Assembly: GCF_015056685.1 (NCBI RefSeq)
Contig: NZ_SVFW01000019.1
Coordinates: forward strand, 1 to 64,000
From: Butyrivibrio sp.
GTDB taxonomy: Bacteria; Bacillota; Clostridia; Lachnospirales; Lachnospiraceae
Direction of reading: 5' to 3'
Length of the DNA: 64,000 bases
In this document: positions 40,454-49,091 of the stretch, piece after piece
Numbering within the stretch: the first letter of the stretch is position 1
How the letters are laid out: every line of letters begins with the position of its first letter
Translations under genes and position numbers: made by a program
Notes under the pieces: model-generated
What the model saw: only the letters and a program-made list of their open reading frames with translations
What the model was told of the DNA's origin: nothing
Databases searched by the model: none

Positions 40454-41145
40454 AGAACGAGAACGATAATCCAAAATTCCCCAAGATAGGAAAGAGCATT
40501 GAAAACTACCTTTTTGATGAGGAAGGTAATATCACCAGAAACAAGGTTATAGCAGTTGGCTCCTTGGTAATATTGCTTAGTATGCTTTATTCAATGGAGG
40601 TATTTGCTGGACACCGGTCACATTCATCACACAGATCACATAGTTCGCACAGATCGGGAAGCGGTGGTCACTCTTCCGGCAGTCACTCATCACATGTTTC
40701 TCACCAGTCCCATCAGTCCCATTCTTCAAGTTCTGGTGGCGGACATAGCTCTAGTGCTGGCACTACAACAACTACGTCAGCGGCCGCTTCAACCACCAAT
40801 AATGCAACTTCAACAGGTACCGCAGCATCGACAGTACTATCTGCTCTTGAAGCATATCCTTCAACTTCAGGATGGGATTGCATTTTCAACGCCACATATT
40901 ACGCAACTAATAATGCTGATGTAGTTGCTAATGTAGGTGACAGTGCTGACGCTTTATTGAAGCACTTTAAAGACTTTGGTATGGCGGAAGGCCGTCAGGG
41001 ATGCTCCGAATTTAATGTCGATATTTATAAAGCCAATTATGCAGACCTTGTGAAAGCTTATGGAACTGATTTAAAGAGCTACTATATTCACTACAAAGAT
41101 GTAGGCAAGGCTGAGGGCCGAATCGGATATACAAAAATCAATTAA
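40450..41145 (+). CDS. hxsA: His-Xaa-Ser repeat protein HxsA
   Basis: A 231-residue protein, the presumed substrate of HxsB and HxsC. After an acidic leader (residues 1-26) and a hydrophobic helix (33-53) come about twelve His-X-Ser triads (residues 55-101, for example HRSHSSHRSHSSHRS), a Thr/Ala-rich spacer and two 45-residue C-terminal repeats (FNATYYATNNADVVANVGDS and FNVDIYKANYADLVKAYGTD, each ending H-x-K-D-x-G-x-A-E-G-R). These repeats occur in many Lachnospiraceae surface proteins. It should sit on the outside, membrane-held. Confidence 0.92.
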   Translation: MKNENDNPKFPKIGKSIENYLFDEEGNITRNKVIAVGSLVILLSMLYSMEVFAGHRSHSSHRSHSSHRSGSGGHSSGSHSSHVSHQSHQSHSSSSGGGHSSSAGTTTTTSAAASTTNNATSTGTAASTVLSALEAYPSTSGWDCIFNATYYATNNADVVANVGDSADALLKHFKDFGMAEGRQGCSEFNVDIYKANYADLVKAYGTDLKSYYIHYKDVGKAEGRIGYTKIN

Positions 41146-41153
41146 ATGAAGCA

Positions 41154-41186
41154 GGGTGTTGCCATGATTGGGCAGCACCCTTTTTT
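41154..41186 (+). terminator. Intrinsic terminator after hxsA
   Basis: GGGTGTTGCC and GGGCAGCACCC form a stem with a 6-nt loop followed by TTTTTT. The convergent minus-strand operon ends 16 nt further on, so the hairpin may also serve it. Confidence 0.87.
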
Positions 41187-41202
41187 CATATTCACATACA
41201 GC

Positions 41203-42267
41203 TCAACAGCCTGTTCGTTCTCCAAAGTTGTCATTAATTGGAATCAAGCTGGTGATTTTTTGCAAACTCTTTGTGCTTGTACTATCATCACATTCTGACA
41301 ACAGGCGGACTAAATGATAAATTGGATCAATTGACTCTGTCGGTGTCATATAAGTATACTCGTCAACATCATGAATAATTGTGTTTTTAACTAAATTTGG
41401 CAACATGTACTGAACATGGTATTCTGCAATGCCTAGCTGAAGCATATCATGAACAGTCCTCTTCTCTGTTGTAAAAAATGTTCTCTGAGAATTTTTCCCA
41501 TACCATTCCACATGTCTGATGCGTTCATTGTAGAATCCCTCACAGATATCAGCTCTTATAGCTGAACTCTTATAGGCTGTAACATATGCGCCGTTTTTTC
41601 TAAATCTCAGCACATAATACGGAATAACCAAAAAAACATCCCTCCCCAGCTGTAAGCAAATCGGATCCACAGCGAATCTAAAATATTTCATATCCCCTTT
41701 GACCTTATAATCTTTTATGATTTTTGCCGGTCTGGGACTATAATCTATAATTGTTGCATTCTCGCTCTTTAATTCGTTCAAATCTTTTTTCAGCGCCAAG
41801 AAACCCGTGGTAGCCTCATCTCTAAAGCAATATATCGATGAATTGTAGCATCCTCTCAGCAATTCTTGCTCATCTTCCAACCTTTTTTTCTTATCATTAG
41901 CGCTGTCTTTATCATTGTTCCACGGAAGCTTTAACCACAAAAGTCCCATCTTGTTTTTTACCAGATTAATACCGCTTTTTAGCCTGCTATCCAGAACAGC
42001 CTGAATCTGCCTGTTCACTTCGGAACATATAAAATCTTCATGTGGGTAGTCATTGTATATAATAGATTTTGAAGCTGTAATAATTGTTTTGCTTTTTCCG
42101 TCTGTGTTTATATTGATGTGGTAATAGAGCTGCACAAGTCCATATATCACAAGAATAATTACAACCGCAGCCAAGAGGTAAGGAATTATCTTAACTACTA
42201 TGGCCACTATGCATAAAAACACAATTACCCCTAAGCAACTACCACTATTGTTACTTCGTCCTGCCAT
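41203..42267 (-). CDS. Membrane-anchored member of an unnamed paralogous family (A)
   Basis: A 354-residue protein, last gene of the kinase operon. One or two membrane helices lie in the first 45 residues (CLGVIVFLCIVAIVVKIIPYLLAAVVIILVIYGLV). The cytoplasmic part holds the family signature seen also at 43690 and 46272: YFRFAVDPI, VIPYYVLRFRKNGAYV, and near the end SIDPIYHLVRLLSEC. The start at 42267 has GGAGG upstream. No catalytic motif was seen, so an adaptor or structural role is likeliest. Confidence 0.7.
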   Translation of the reverse strand: MAGRSNNSGSCLGVIVFLCIVAIVVKIIPYLLAAVVIILVIYGLVQLYYHININTDGKSKTIITASKSIIYNDYPHEDFICSEVNRQIQAVLDSRLKSGINLVKNKMGLLWLKLPWNNDKDSANDKKKRLEDEQELLRGCYNSSIYCFRDEATTGFLALKKDLNELKSENATIIDYSPRPAKIIKDYKVKGDMKYFRFAVDPICLQLGRDVFLVIPYYVLRFRKNGAYVTAYKSSAIRADICEGFYNERIRHVEWYGKNSQRTFFTTEKRTVHDMLQLGIAEYHVQYMLPNLVKNTIIHDVDEYTYMTPTESIDPIYHLVRLLSECDDSTSTKSLQKITSLIPINDNFGERTGC

Positions 42268-42281
42268 AAATGGCCTCCAAT

Positions 42282-42482
42282 TCACTTAAACAGGTCAAAT
42301 ATGCTAAAAGTCGTTTTGTTATAAATCTTATTATAGGCAGCCTTCTTAGGGTTACGAAGCCATCCCATGCCCTTTCTGCCATACCCCGGTATAAGCGCCT
42401 TTTTAACAGCTCTCTTTGCTCTTCCTGTGGTACGAGCTTTTATTGACTTTTTCAGACTTGGTGTTCTCATTCCAAATTTCAT
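42282..42482 (-). CDS. Very basic 66-residue protein
   Basis: A 66-residue protein with about a quarter Lys/Arg (SLKKSIKARTTGRAKRAVKKALIPGYGRKGMGWLRNPKKAAYNKIYNKTTFSIFD). The block ARTTGRAKRAxKKxxxPxYGRKGMGxxxxPKKAxYNKIYNKTTF recurs in short Firmicutes proteins of unknown role. It may bind DNA or membranes. It lies between the FtsK-like motor and the membrane protein, 24 and 14 nt away. Confidence 0.65.
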   Translation of the reverse strand: MKFGMRTPSLKKSIKARTTGRAKRAVKKALIPGYGRKGMGWLRNPKKAAYNKIYNKTTFSIFDLFK

Positions 42483-42506
42483 CTCACCACACCCTTTCTC
42501 TATTTT

Positions 42507-43649
42507 CTATGCTAGTGACTTCTTATTCCCGATACTCTCGATAACTCTATCTATTTCTTTATAACTAACATATGCAGACTGAGCATGCACAGGTATTGAC
42601 GAAGCCGCTTCCGAGAATAGCATATCTCCGCTCCCCAATAATCTTTCTGCACCAGTTCTGTCCAAAATCGTTTTAGATTCTCTCCAATCCACTACTGTAA
42701 ATGAAGCCCTACATGGGATATTGGCTTTGATTTCCGGCGTGATAACATTTTTACTAGGTCGCTGTGTCGACATAATCAGATGCACCCCCGCAGATCTAGC
42801 CAAACGGGATATCCTCTTCACCAGTTCCTCAAGTTCTTGTGGTGCATAGTACATCAACTCCATGTACTCATCTATTATCATTACTATCCTAGAAAGTCTT
42901 TCTTCTGGCTCTGCCGCATTGTTATAGTCACTTATGGTCTTCACGCCCAACGAAGAAAAAAGATTATATCGTCGCATCATTTCAGAATCTAGCCATCTCA
43001 AAGAGTTAAGCGTTTCTCGATTATCATAGATTACTGGCTGTATCAAATGCGGAATGCCATTATATGCTCCAAGTTCTACCCTTTTAGGATCAACCATAAT
43101 TAGTTCCACTTCTTCCGGAGTCTTATTAAGTATAATACTCATAATAATGGCATTTAAAAAAACGCTTTTCCCTGAACCAGTTGTTCCTGCCACAAGTAGA
43201 TGTGGCGCCTTCGTAAGATCAAATACAAATGGTTTCCCCAGCACATCCATTCCTGCAGCAATGGGAATTGCGTAATCGCACTGCTGAAACTCTTGAGATT
43301 CCATAATATCCCTCAAACCAATAAGTGGTCTCGTCCACCTTTTAATAATAATCCCAATAATTCCAGCCTTTTCCTCAAGCGAGACAATCTCAACAGGAGA
43401 CGCCATATGCACTTCTAAGTCTATTCTTAGCTTTCTATATGTTTTAATACTTTCTCCCGACTCAGGGTTCACATCAAACATAACAGCAAATGGTGTCATA
43501 TGGATGTCCACTATTTTTCCACTGACCTTGAACGCATGTAAAATACTGATAAGCTCGTCTTTCATTGCTTGCACATATTCAAAGTCGGTAAAATCATTTT
43601 TTGAATTATGATAATCCAATTGATTATAATTATTTACCATGGCTCCCAT
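42507..43649 (-). CDS. Stand-alone FtsK/SpoIIIE-type motor ATPase
   Basis: A 380-residue protein made of the alpha and beta motor domains only. Walker A is AGTTGSGKSVFLNAI, Walker B VMIIDEYMELMYY, and SRLARSAGVHLIMSTQRPSKNVITPEIKANIPCRASFTVVDWRESKTILD matches FtsK/SpoIIIE closely. The membrane domain and the gamma DNA-reading domain are absent. The start at 43649 has AGGAGAG upstream. It is thus a soluble ring-forming motor of unknown cargo, within a kinase/phosphatase operon. Confidence 0.87.
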   Translation of the reverse strand: MGAMVNNYNQLDYHNSKNDFTDFEYVQAMKDELISILHAFKVSGKIVDIHMTPFAVMFDVNPESGESIKTYRKLRIDLEVHMASPVEIVSLEEKAGIIGIIIKRWTRPLIGLRDIMESQEFQQCDYAIPIAAGMDVLGKPFVFDLTKAPHLLVAGTTGSGKSVFLNAIIMSIILNKTPEEVELIMVDPKRVELGAYNGIPHLIQPVIYDNRETLNSLRWLDSEMMRRYNLFSSLGVKTISDYNNAAEPEERLSRIVMIIDEYMELMYYAPQELEELVKRISRLARSAGVHLIMSTQRPSKNVITPEIKANIPCRASFTVVDWRESKTILDRTGAERLLGSGDMLFSEAASSIPVHAQSAYVSYKEIDRVIESIGNKKSLA

Positions 43650-43689
43650 CGTGTCTCTCCTAAATAATGTTCCGGTTTGCATCACCTTA

Positions 43690-44529
43690 TTATTCAGTTT
43701 TATGCTTATTTACTAGTGCTTCTAATCGTTTTACATTTTTACTCTCGAGATCACATCTCTTTAAAAGTCCCATAATATGGAATGCTGGATCGAACTCCTC
43801 CACAACCTCTGTCTCAGAATAAGCACTAACAACTTCTTCAATTTTCCGTAAGCGATCAACATCTGCCGCAAAAAACAATGATACTTCGGCAATTTCTAGT
43901 TTAAGCACATTATCAATCAGATCTTTATCCGTAATACCACTCGTTCCTTTTTCTCTTCTCAACAGACTTCGCTGCAATGCTCTAGAGATATCTTTTTTAC
44001 TTTTTCTCGAATATGTAACCAAAGAAGCCGCTATTGCCAAAGGACTATAAGTACATTTGTATTTTCCACCATTATCAAATCTAAAAATATAATGTGGCGA
44101 TATAAGCATATTCTCCCCATTAATTGAAAGATTAAGCGTCGGTACTTCAAATCTGAAAAATTTCATATCTCCAATCTGTGGTTGTCCGGGTAATAGCATT
44201 ACTCTTTGGTCTTCATCACCTATCAAATCGGCTCTGTCACGCACCTCAGCAATAGCTGTTCGAAGCCGCTGATATGCTACCGTATTAGTATCTGCGATAC
44301 TAATTGAATTTGATAAATCATCCTGCTCTGACTCAATCCGTTTCTCGCTTATCCTATGTTTGATAAATGATGCAATACTACCTACGACGCTCAGATTCTT
44401 CTGTTTTTTATTCTCCTCGTCAATGTGCCTTAGTTTATCTTTAATACGCCTATCAATCTCATATAATTGAAAATGGCCTATTGTGTCCTGTCCATCAAAT
44501 CTTCTGTTTACCAAGTCTGTATTAGTCAT
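43690..44529 (-). CDS. Soluble member of the unnamed paralogous family (B)
   Basis: A 279-residue protein without membrane helix. It carries the shared signature FFRFEVPTLNLSINGENMLISPHYIFRFDNGGKY and, near the end, EFDPAFHIMGLLKRCD. A helical N-terminal part (YEIDRRIKDKLRHIDEENKKQ) precedes it. It lies between the second kinase gene and the motor gene. No enzyme motif was recognised. Its relation to family members A and C argues for a shared assembly. Confidence 0.65.
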   Translation of the reverse strand: MTNTDLVNRRFDGQDTIGHFQLYEIDRRIKDKLRHIDEENKKQKNLSVVGSIASFIKHRISEKRIESEQDDLSNSISIADTNTVAYQRLRTAIAEVRDRADLIGDEDQRVMLLPGQPQIGDMKFFRFEVPTLNLSINGENMLISPHYIFRFDNGGKYKCTYSPLAIAASLVTYSRKSKKDISRALQRSLLRREKGTSGITDKDLIDNVLKLEIAEVSLFFAADVDRLRKIEEVVSAYSETEVVEEFDPAFHIMGLLKRCDLESKNVKRLEALVNKHKTE

Positions 44530-44556
44530 ACATAACCTTTCATTCCTAAAAAGGCA

Positions 44557-46260
44557 TCAATGCTGGAATCTATTCTTCCACATCTTGGTCTCTTTTTGCT
44601 TACCAATACTTATAAGCCAGCAATCAAATTGGGGATCAAGTACCCCTCGTGAATTCATCAACCTGTCGCAAAACTCCCGATAATTATCATAAGAACTATC
44701 TATCAGCCTGCACATATATCCAGCTAATTGGTCAATAGTGTTAAAAGTCTGGTCATCACAAACAAAATCTTTCGCACCCGATAACAAATATGCCACAGAA
44801 TAAAGAAGTCTATTCTGGATTTCAGCGTCCTCTTCATTAGCTATTATTGTATTCTCTATTTCATCAAGTCTTGTCAAAATGTCGTTCGAGTCAACGCCAA
44901 TGTTAGAACAATACCGTGAAAGCACTTTATTTCTAAGAAGATCCGTTATTTCCTCGCAAAATGCTCCGTTCATAAACCTAAGAGAAAATAATAATTCTTT
45001 ACCAATATCATCAATTGATTGATATTTTCTGCCTTTCCAGTATATCAATTCGCAACTATCGTCCAATTGATATATGGCGTTAAAAAAGACCAGATCTTCA
45101 TCCTCTCCCTGCTCTACCGACGCCTCTGCTTGTTTACAAATTTCAGCAAAATCAGGCAATGTTGACTCGTAATAAGAAGAAAGGATTCCACGAAATAATT
45201 CTTTTTTTCCTTTATCCCAATTACAAGCAAGTGCATCTACAAGAGAAGTTTTATCCGTATACTGTTGTCCATTAAATTTATACGCAAGTATCCCTTTGGG
45301 GGATGTTCCTATCCCCTCACCTGGACATATTTGCTTGATGCCATTGCACCATTTTTTTACTTCCTCATAACCCCATCTTCTATTTGGATTATCTTTGTTC
45401 TTCCTATTTGTTATGTCATAATATGTCAGGGCCGAAATAAGCTCTACCAAATCATTTGGCATATCTGCAGGATATGGAAGTCTCTTTACTGTTATACATT
45501 GCTCAATGTCATCTCCACTCATTCCTTCAAACGGAGTATGTCCGCAATACAGTTCATATAGTGTTATCCCCAATGAATAATAATCTGATTCTGACAAAAA
45601 AAGCCCCCTAAAAGTTTCGGGAGCAGAATACTCTGGAGTCATAGAAGTATTTGTAACAACTACAGTGACTCCCTCATCTGTCACCGAGCTTATCCCAAAA
45701 TCTATTACAGAGACATCCCTCATATTGTCATTGAGCATAATATTTGAAGGCTTGATATCCTTATGGATAATACCCTCTTGATGAATAGCAAAGAGTGCCT
45801 CATTAAGACATGGGATTATGGTATTCTTCAGTTCCTCATATTTAAAGCGTCTTCCTTTTAACGACCCATGTCTATATACCGGAATTATCTCTACAGGATA
45901 TCCCCCGTGTTCTCCGGCAGCAACAACATTGGCCACATACGGCGATGATATCCTCTGCAATTTACTCTCAATATCTTTTCTTACCGCAAGCTTTCTCTTG
46001 TAAACTTTCGCCATGCATGGTCCATTTTTACTTTTACACAAGTAAAGATCTGCCTCTCCAGAGCTTGTATTTAGTCTAGAGATTATCTGATATTCTTGAA
46101 GTAGCACACTACCCGATGGCAAAGCCATACCGCTAATCATTTCGCTGTTTACTGCTGTTGTTCCAGCACGTCTAGAAGAAGGTTCCACGAAATGATTCTG
46201 TACATCGGCATTCACAATTGTATTTTGATTCGTGTTAGGATTAACTACGGTGGATTCCAT
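44557..46260 (-). CDS. Ser/Thr protein kinase 2 of the operon
   Basis: A 567-residue soluble kinase. Residues 1-45 are a Val/Asn/Thr-rich head. The kinase domain (about 50-320) has Lys in MAKVYKRK, catalytic HKDIKPSNIML, DFGISS and SAPETF. A helical tail (320-567) ends GVLDPQFDCWLISIGKQKE. Tail and domain match the kinase at 47403-49073, its paralogue. No membrane segment is present, unlike PknB-type kinases. Targets are likely the FHA protein and other operon products. Confidence 0.9.
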   Translation of the reverse strand: MESTVVNPNTNQNTIVNADVQNHFVEPSSRRAGTTAVNSEMISGMALPSGSVLLQEYQIISRLNTSSGEADLYLCKSKNGPCMAKVYKRKLAVRKDIESKLQRISSPYVANVVAAGEHGGYPVEIIPVYRHGSLKGRRFKYEELKNTIIPCLNEALFAIHQEGIIHKDIKPSNIMLNDNMRDVSVIDFGISSVTDEGVTVVVTNTSMTPEYSAPETFRGLFLSESDYYSLGITLYELYCGHTPFEGMSGDDIEQCITVKRLPYPADMPNDLVELISALTYYDITNRKNKDNPNRRWGYEEVKKWCNGIKQICPGEGIGTSPKGILAYKFNGQQYTDKTSLVDALACNWDKGKKELFRGILSSYYESTLPDFAEICKQAEASVEQGEDEDLVFFNAIYQLDDSCELIYWKGRKYQSIDDIGKELLFSLRFMNGAFCEEITDLLRNKVLSRYCSNIGVDSNDILTRLDEIENTIIANEEDAEIQNRLLYSVAYLLSGAKDFVCDDQTFNTIDQLAGYMCRLIDSSYDNYREFCDRLMNSRGVLDPQFDCWLISIGKQKETKMWKNRFQH

Positions 46261-46271
46261 ACTCTATATGC

Positions 46272-47384
46272 TTAAATAACGTTTCGAATAGCTATTACAT
46301 TTGCATCATTTGGGTTACATGTATCAAGTAATCGAAGCACATGGAAAATCGGGTCAAAACTGTTTGCTGTCTCAGTCGAAGCATACGCTCTTACAGCTGT
46401 AATAACATCATCTCTAATGTGACTGTTAACCTCGTATTTCAATGACAGCCCCAGCATTCCGATTCCAAGCATGCCTGAAACAGTATGCGTGCGTGTTGTA
46501 TAGTAGGTTTGTACAGGATTATAGCTATACCTCATATCACGTTGCCCATCTTTTCTAGTATGAAGATATGTCGTATGCGGTATCTGCTCCTGCCAGCTTC
46601 CCTGAGTGATTGAAGCCGTAAGTAATGATGTTCTATAAACATTAACAAAGCTTCCATTATCCTTAAAATGCGCAATATAATGTGGTGTGTAACAAAAAAG
46701 ATTCCCATTATACTCTATGCAGATAGGCTCAACATCAAATCTAATGTACCTGATATCCCCCACATTCTTAAATGAGGTCATAAGTCTGCTAAAATCCGGA
46801 GAACTGTCATATTTTTTTGCACTTGTTTTTGACAACTCCTGGAAAGAACGCTTTAGTTGTTCAAAAGCAGGTGTTGTTTCCTCGTTGAATGTAAAAACAG
46901 AGGAATTAAGCCTGCTTTCCGCAGTCATCCTGTCTTCAGCTATTTGAGCTCTAGCTGCAATATTCATTGGTTTATTCTTATTCCAAAATTTATTACGTTC
47001 ATTGAACTCCTTATCACACTCTGAAATCTGCAAAACATAATTATGCCTCTTATCAAATACTTCAAGGATCTGGCGTCTTACTTCTTTGCAGACTAATGAG
47101 TCGCTTACTCCTCCGACAGGCATCTGAGTGCTGTTATTCGGCATACCGCTTGTGACTGTATTCTGCACAGCGATAGCCTGTCTCGGAACCGCACTAATCC
47201 TAGGTTGTCTGCTATCTGAGTTTGATATTTTCTTTATAATCCATGCAATGAACCAAACGCCCAAAACAATTGCACCAATAGCAATGATGTATGGTAGCGC
47301 GGATGCAATCATTCCAAGGAAAGCCAATATTAGAATTCCACCAATTAGCCCTCCACCACTAGAGCTTCTCCTTCTTCTCGCCAT
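46272..47384 (-). CDS. Membrane-anchored member of the unnamed paralogous family (C)
   Basis: A 370-residue protein with a basic N-terminus (MARRRRSSSGGG) and two hydrophobic segments (ILILAFLGMIASALPYIIAIGAIVLGVWFIAWII). The cytoplasmic part has YIRFDVEPICIEYNGNLFCYTPHYIAHFKDNGSFV and SFDPIFHVLRLLDTCNP. It is the closest relative of protein A at 41203. Located between the two kinase genes. The start at 47384 has GGGTG upstream; a GTG 9 nt earlier is possible. Confidence 0.7.
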   Translation of the reverse strand: MARRRRSSSGGGLIGGILILAFLGMIASALPYIIAIGAIVLGVWFIAWIIKKISNSDSRQPRISAVPRQAIAVQNTVTSGMPNNSTQMPVGGVSDSLVCKEVRRQILEVFDKRHNYVLQISECDKEFNERNKFWNKNKPMNIAARAQIAEDRMTAESRLNSSVFTFNEETTPAFEQLKRSFQELSKTSAKKYDSSPDFSRLMTSFKNVGDIRYIRFDVEPICIEYNGNLFCYTPHYIAHFKDNGSFVNVYRTSLLTASITQGSWQEQIPHTTYLHTRKDGQRDMRYSYNPVQTYYTTRTHTVSGMLGIGMLGLSLKYEVNSHIRDDVITAVRAYASTETANSFDPIFHVLRLLDTCNPNDANVIAIRNVI

Positions 47385-47402
47385 ATCAATCACCCGTATG
47401 TA

Positions 47403-49073
47403 TTATGATAAACTCGCCTTCCATTGACGAATTTCTTGATTCTTTCCCATACTAATTAACCAGCTTTCAAACTGAACATCCAGCTCACCATCACCATTCA
47501 TTAAGTCATAACACATAACTCTAAATTCTTCATAGGATTCCCTAACCAGTGCCCCCATATACGCTGTAATTTCCTCAATGCCCTTAAAGTCCTCATTTTT
47601 GTAATGGAATATACGTGTTCCTGAAAGCATATAAGCCACTAAGTAATACAACCTCGTTCTATCTCGTAAACTCTTATTAGAATCGGCAAAAGTGTCTTCA
47701 AGTTTCTTTACGTTAACCTTTATGTTTTCACTTGCGTTTACACTATCACAATAAAGAGACATAACCTTATAGGAAAGTACATCACTTAGAAAGCTGTCTA
47801 AATTCTGTTTCATCCATAAAGAATTCAATATCCCCTTGCCAAAATCCTCTAACGAAGCAAATGATTTTCCCTTCCAAATAAACTCTTCCAAAGAGCTATC
47901 CATTGCATAGATTACTTTAAAAAACTCAACATCATCATCCTTTCCTTTGTCCACTGCTTCTTCTGCATCCATGCATATTCCAGCCATTTCAGGATCAACA
48001 GCCTTAAAGAAGCCAGAAAGTATACCTCTAAACAACTGTTTTTTGCCTTCATTCCAGTTTGTTCCCAAAGCCTTAGCTAATGCCTTTTTGTCGGTATATG
48101 CAGTTCCCATAAATGTGTAAGGTGGCATGCTTCCCTTAACATTTCCTATTCCTTCACCTGGAATAGTTAACTTTTCTCCACCACACCACTTCTTTACCTC
48201 ATCGTAGCCCCATCTTCTGTTTGGGTTAGACTTATTCTTTCTATTGGTAATATCATTGTAGGTCAGCGCCGAGATTAGATTTTTCAAATCATCCGGCATT
48301 TCTTCAGGATAAGGTATGTTTTGAATTGCCACATACTTTTCTATCTCTTCCGCAGTCATGCCCCTATATGGCGTTCGACCACAGAAAAGCTCATAAATTG
48401 TTATTCCCAGAGAATAATAATCAGATTCATTTAAAAACAGACTCCTAAATGTTTCAGGAGCAGAATACTCCGGAGTCATTCCTGTGCTAGTTACAACAAC
48501 TGTATTGGAAGCATCTCTTACTGAGCTAATTCCAAAATCTATAATAGCCACATCAATCTGATTATCATTAAGCATGATATTTGATGGCTTTAGGTCCTTA
48601 TGAATAATTCCAGCAGAATGCAATACATTTAATCCTTCGTTAAGGCTCGGAATAATATGTTTCTTGAGTTCCATATATGAAAACTTTTTATTCTGTAGGC
48701 TTCCATACTTATAATAGGGGAGTATTTCCACCGGATACCCGTTAAAATCACCAGTAGCAAATACTCTGGATACATACGGAGAATCCATTTTAATAAGCTT
48801 ATTGATTATTTCGGCTTTTACCGCCACTTTTCTGCGATACACTTTAGCCACATAATGCTCCCCGTCTTTTTCGCACAAAAACAGATCCGCTTCACCAGTC
48901 TGTGTGTCAAGCTTTGACTTTACGCAGTATTCTCCACACAACATCACACCGGAAGCAATCACATTTGCATTTTCTATAGCAGAATTTATCTGTGTGCCGT
49001 TATTATCCGCCAATCGATTAATTGAAGTTCTATTATCTATAACACTAGAGTTGATAGATGTCTCATTTCCCAT
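47403..49073 (-). CDS. Ser/Thr protein kinase 1 of the operon
   Basis: A 556-residue soluble kinase, paralogue of the one at 44557-46260. The head is Asn/Ser/Thr-rich (INSSVIDNRTSINRLADNNGTQINSAIENANVI), with the look of short repeats. Kinase motifs are Lys in VAKVYRRK, HKDLKPSNIMLND, DFGISS, TPEYSAPETF and DYYSLGITIYELFCGRTPY. The long helical tail ends GELDVQFESWLISMGKNQE. All catalytic residues are present. The kinase pair and the PP2C enzyme just upstream should form a phosphorylation switch. Confidence 0.9.
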   Translation of the reverse strand: MGNETSINSSVIDNRTSINRLADNNGTQINSAIENANVIASGVMLCGEYCVKSKLDTQTGEADLFLCEKDGEHYVAKVYRRKVAVKAEIINKLIKMDSPYVSRVFATGDFNGYPVEILPYYKYGSLQNKKFSYMELKKHIIPSLNEGLNVLHSAGIIHKDLKPSNIMLNDNQIDVAIIDFGISSVRDASNTVVVTSTGMTPEYSAPETFRSLFLNESDYYSLGITIYELFCGRTPYRGMTAEEIEKYVAIQNIPYPEEMPDDLKNLISALTYNDITNRKNKSNPNRRWGYDEVKKWCGGEKLTIPGEGIGNVKGSMPPYTFMGTAYTDKKALAKALGTNWNEGKKQLFRGILSGFFKAVDPEMAGICMDAEEAVDKGKDDDVEFFKVIYAMDSSLEEFIWKGKSFASLEDFGKGILNSLWMKQNLDSFLSDVLSYKVMSLYCDSVNASENIKVNVKKLEDTFADSNKSLRDRTRLYYLVAYMLSGTRIFHYKNEDFKGIEEITAYMGALVRESYEEFRVMCYDLMNGDGELDVQFESWLISMGKNQEIRQWKASLS

Positions 49074-49091
49074 AATGAATTACCCCAAATA

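Noticed and set aside
40604..40924. A second long frame inside hxsA (106 codons)
   Set aside because: It is the out-of-phase reading of the His/Ser repeat DNA. hxsA itself has the 4-nt overlap, the family match and the right composition.
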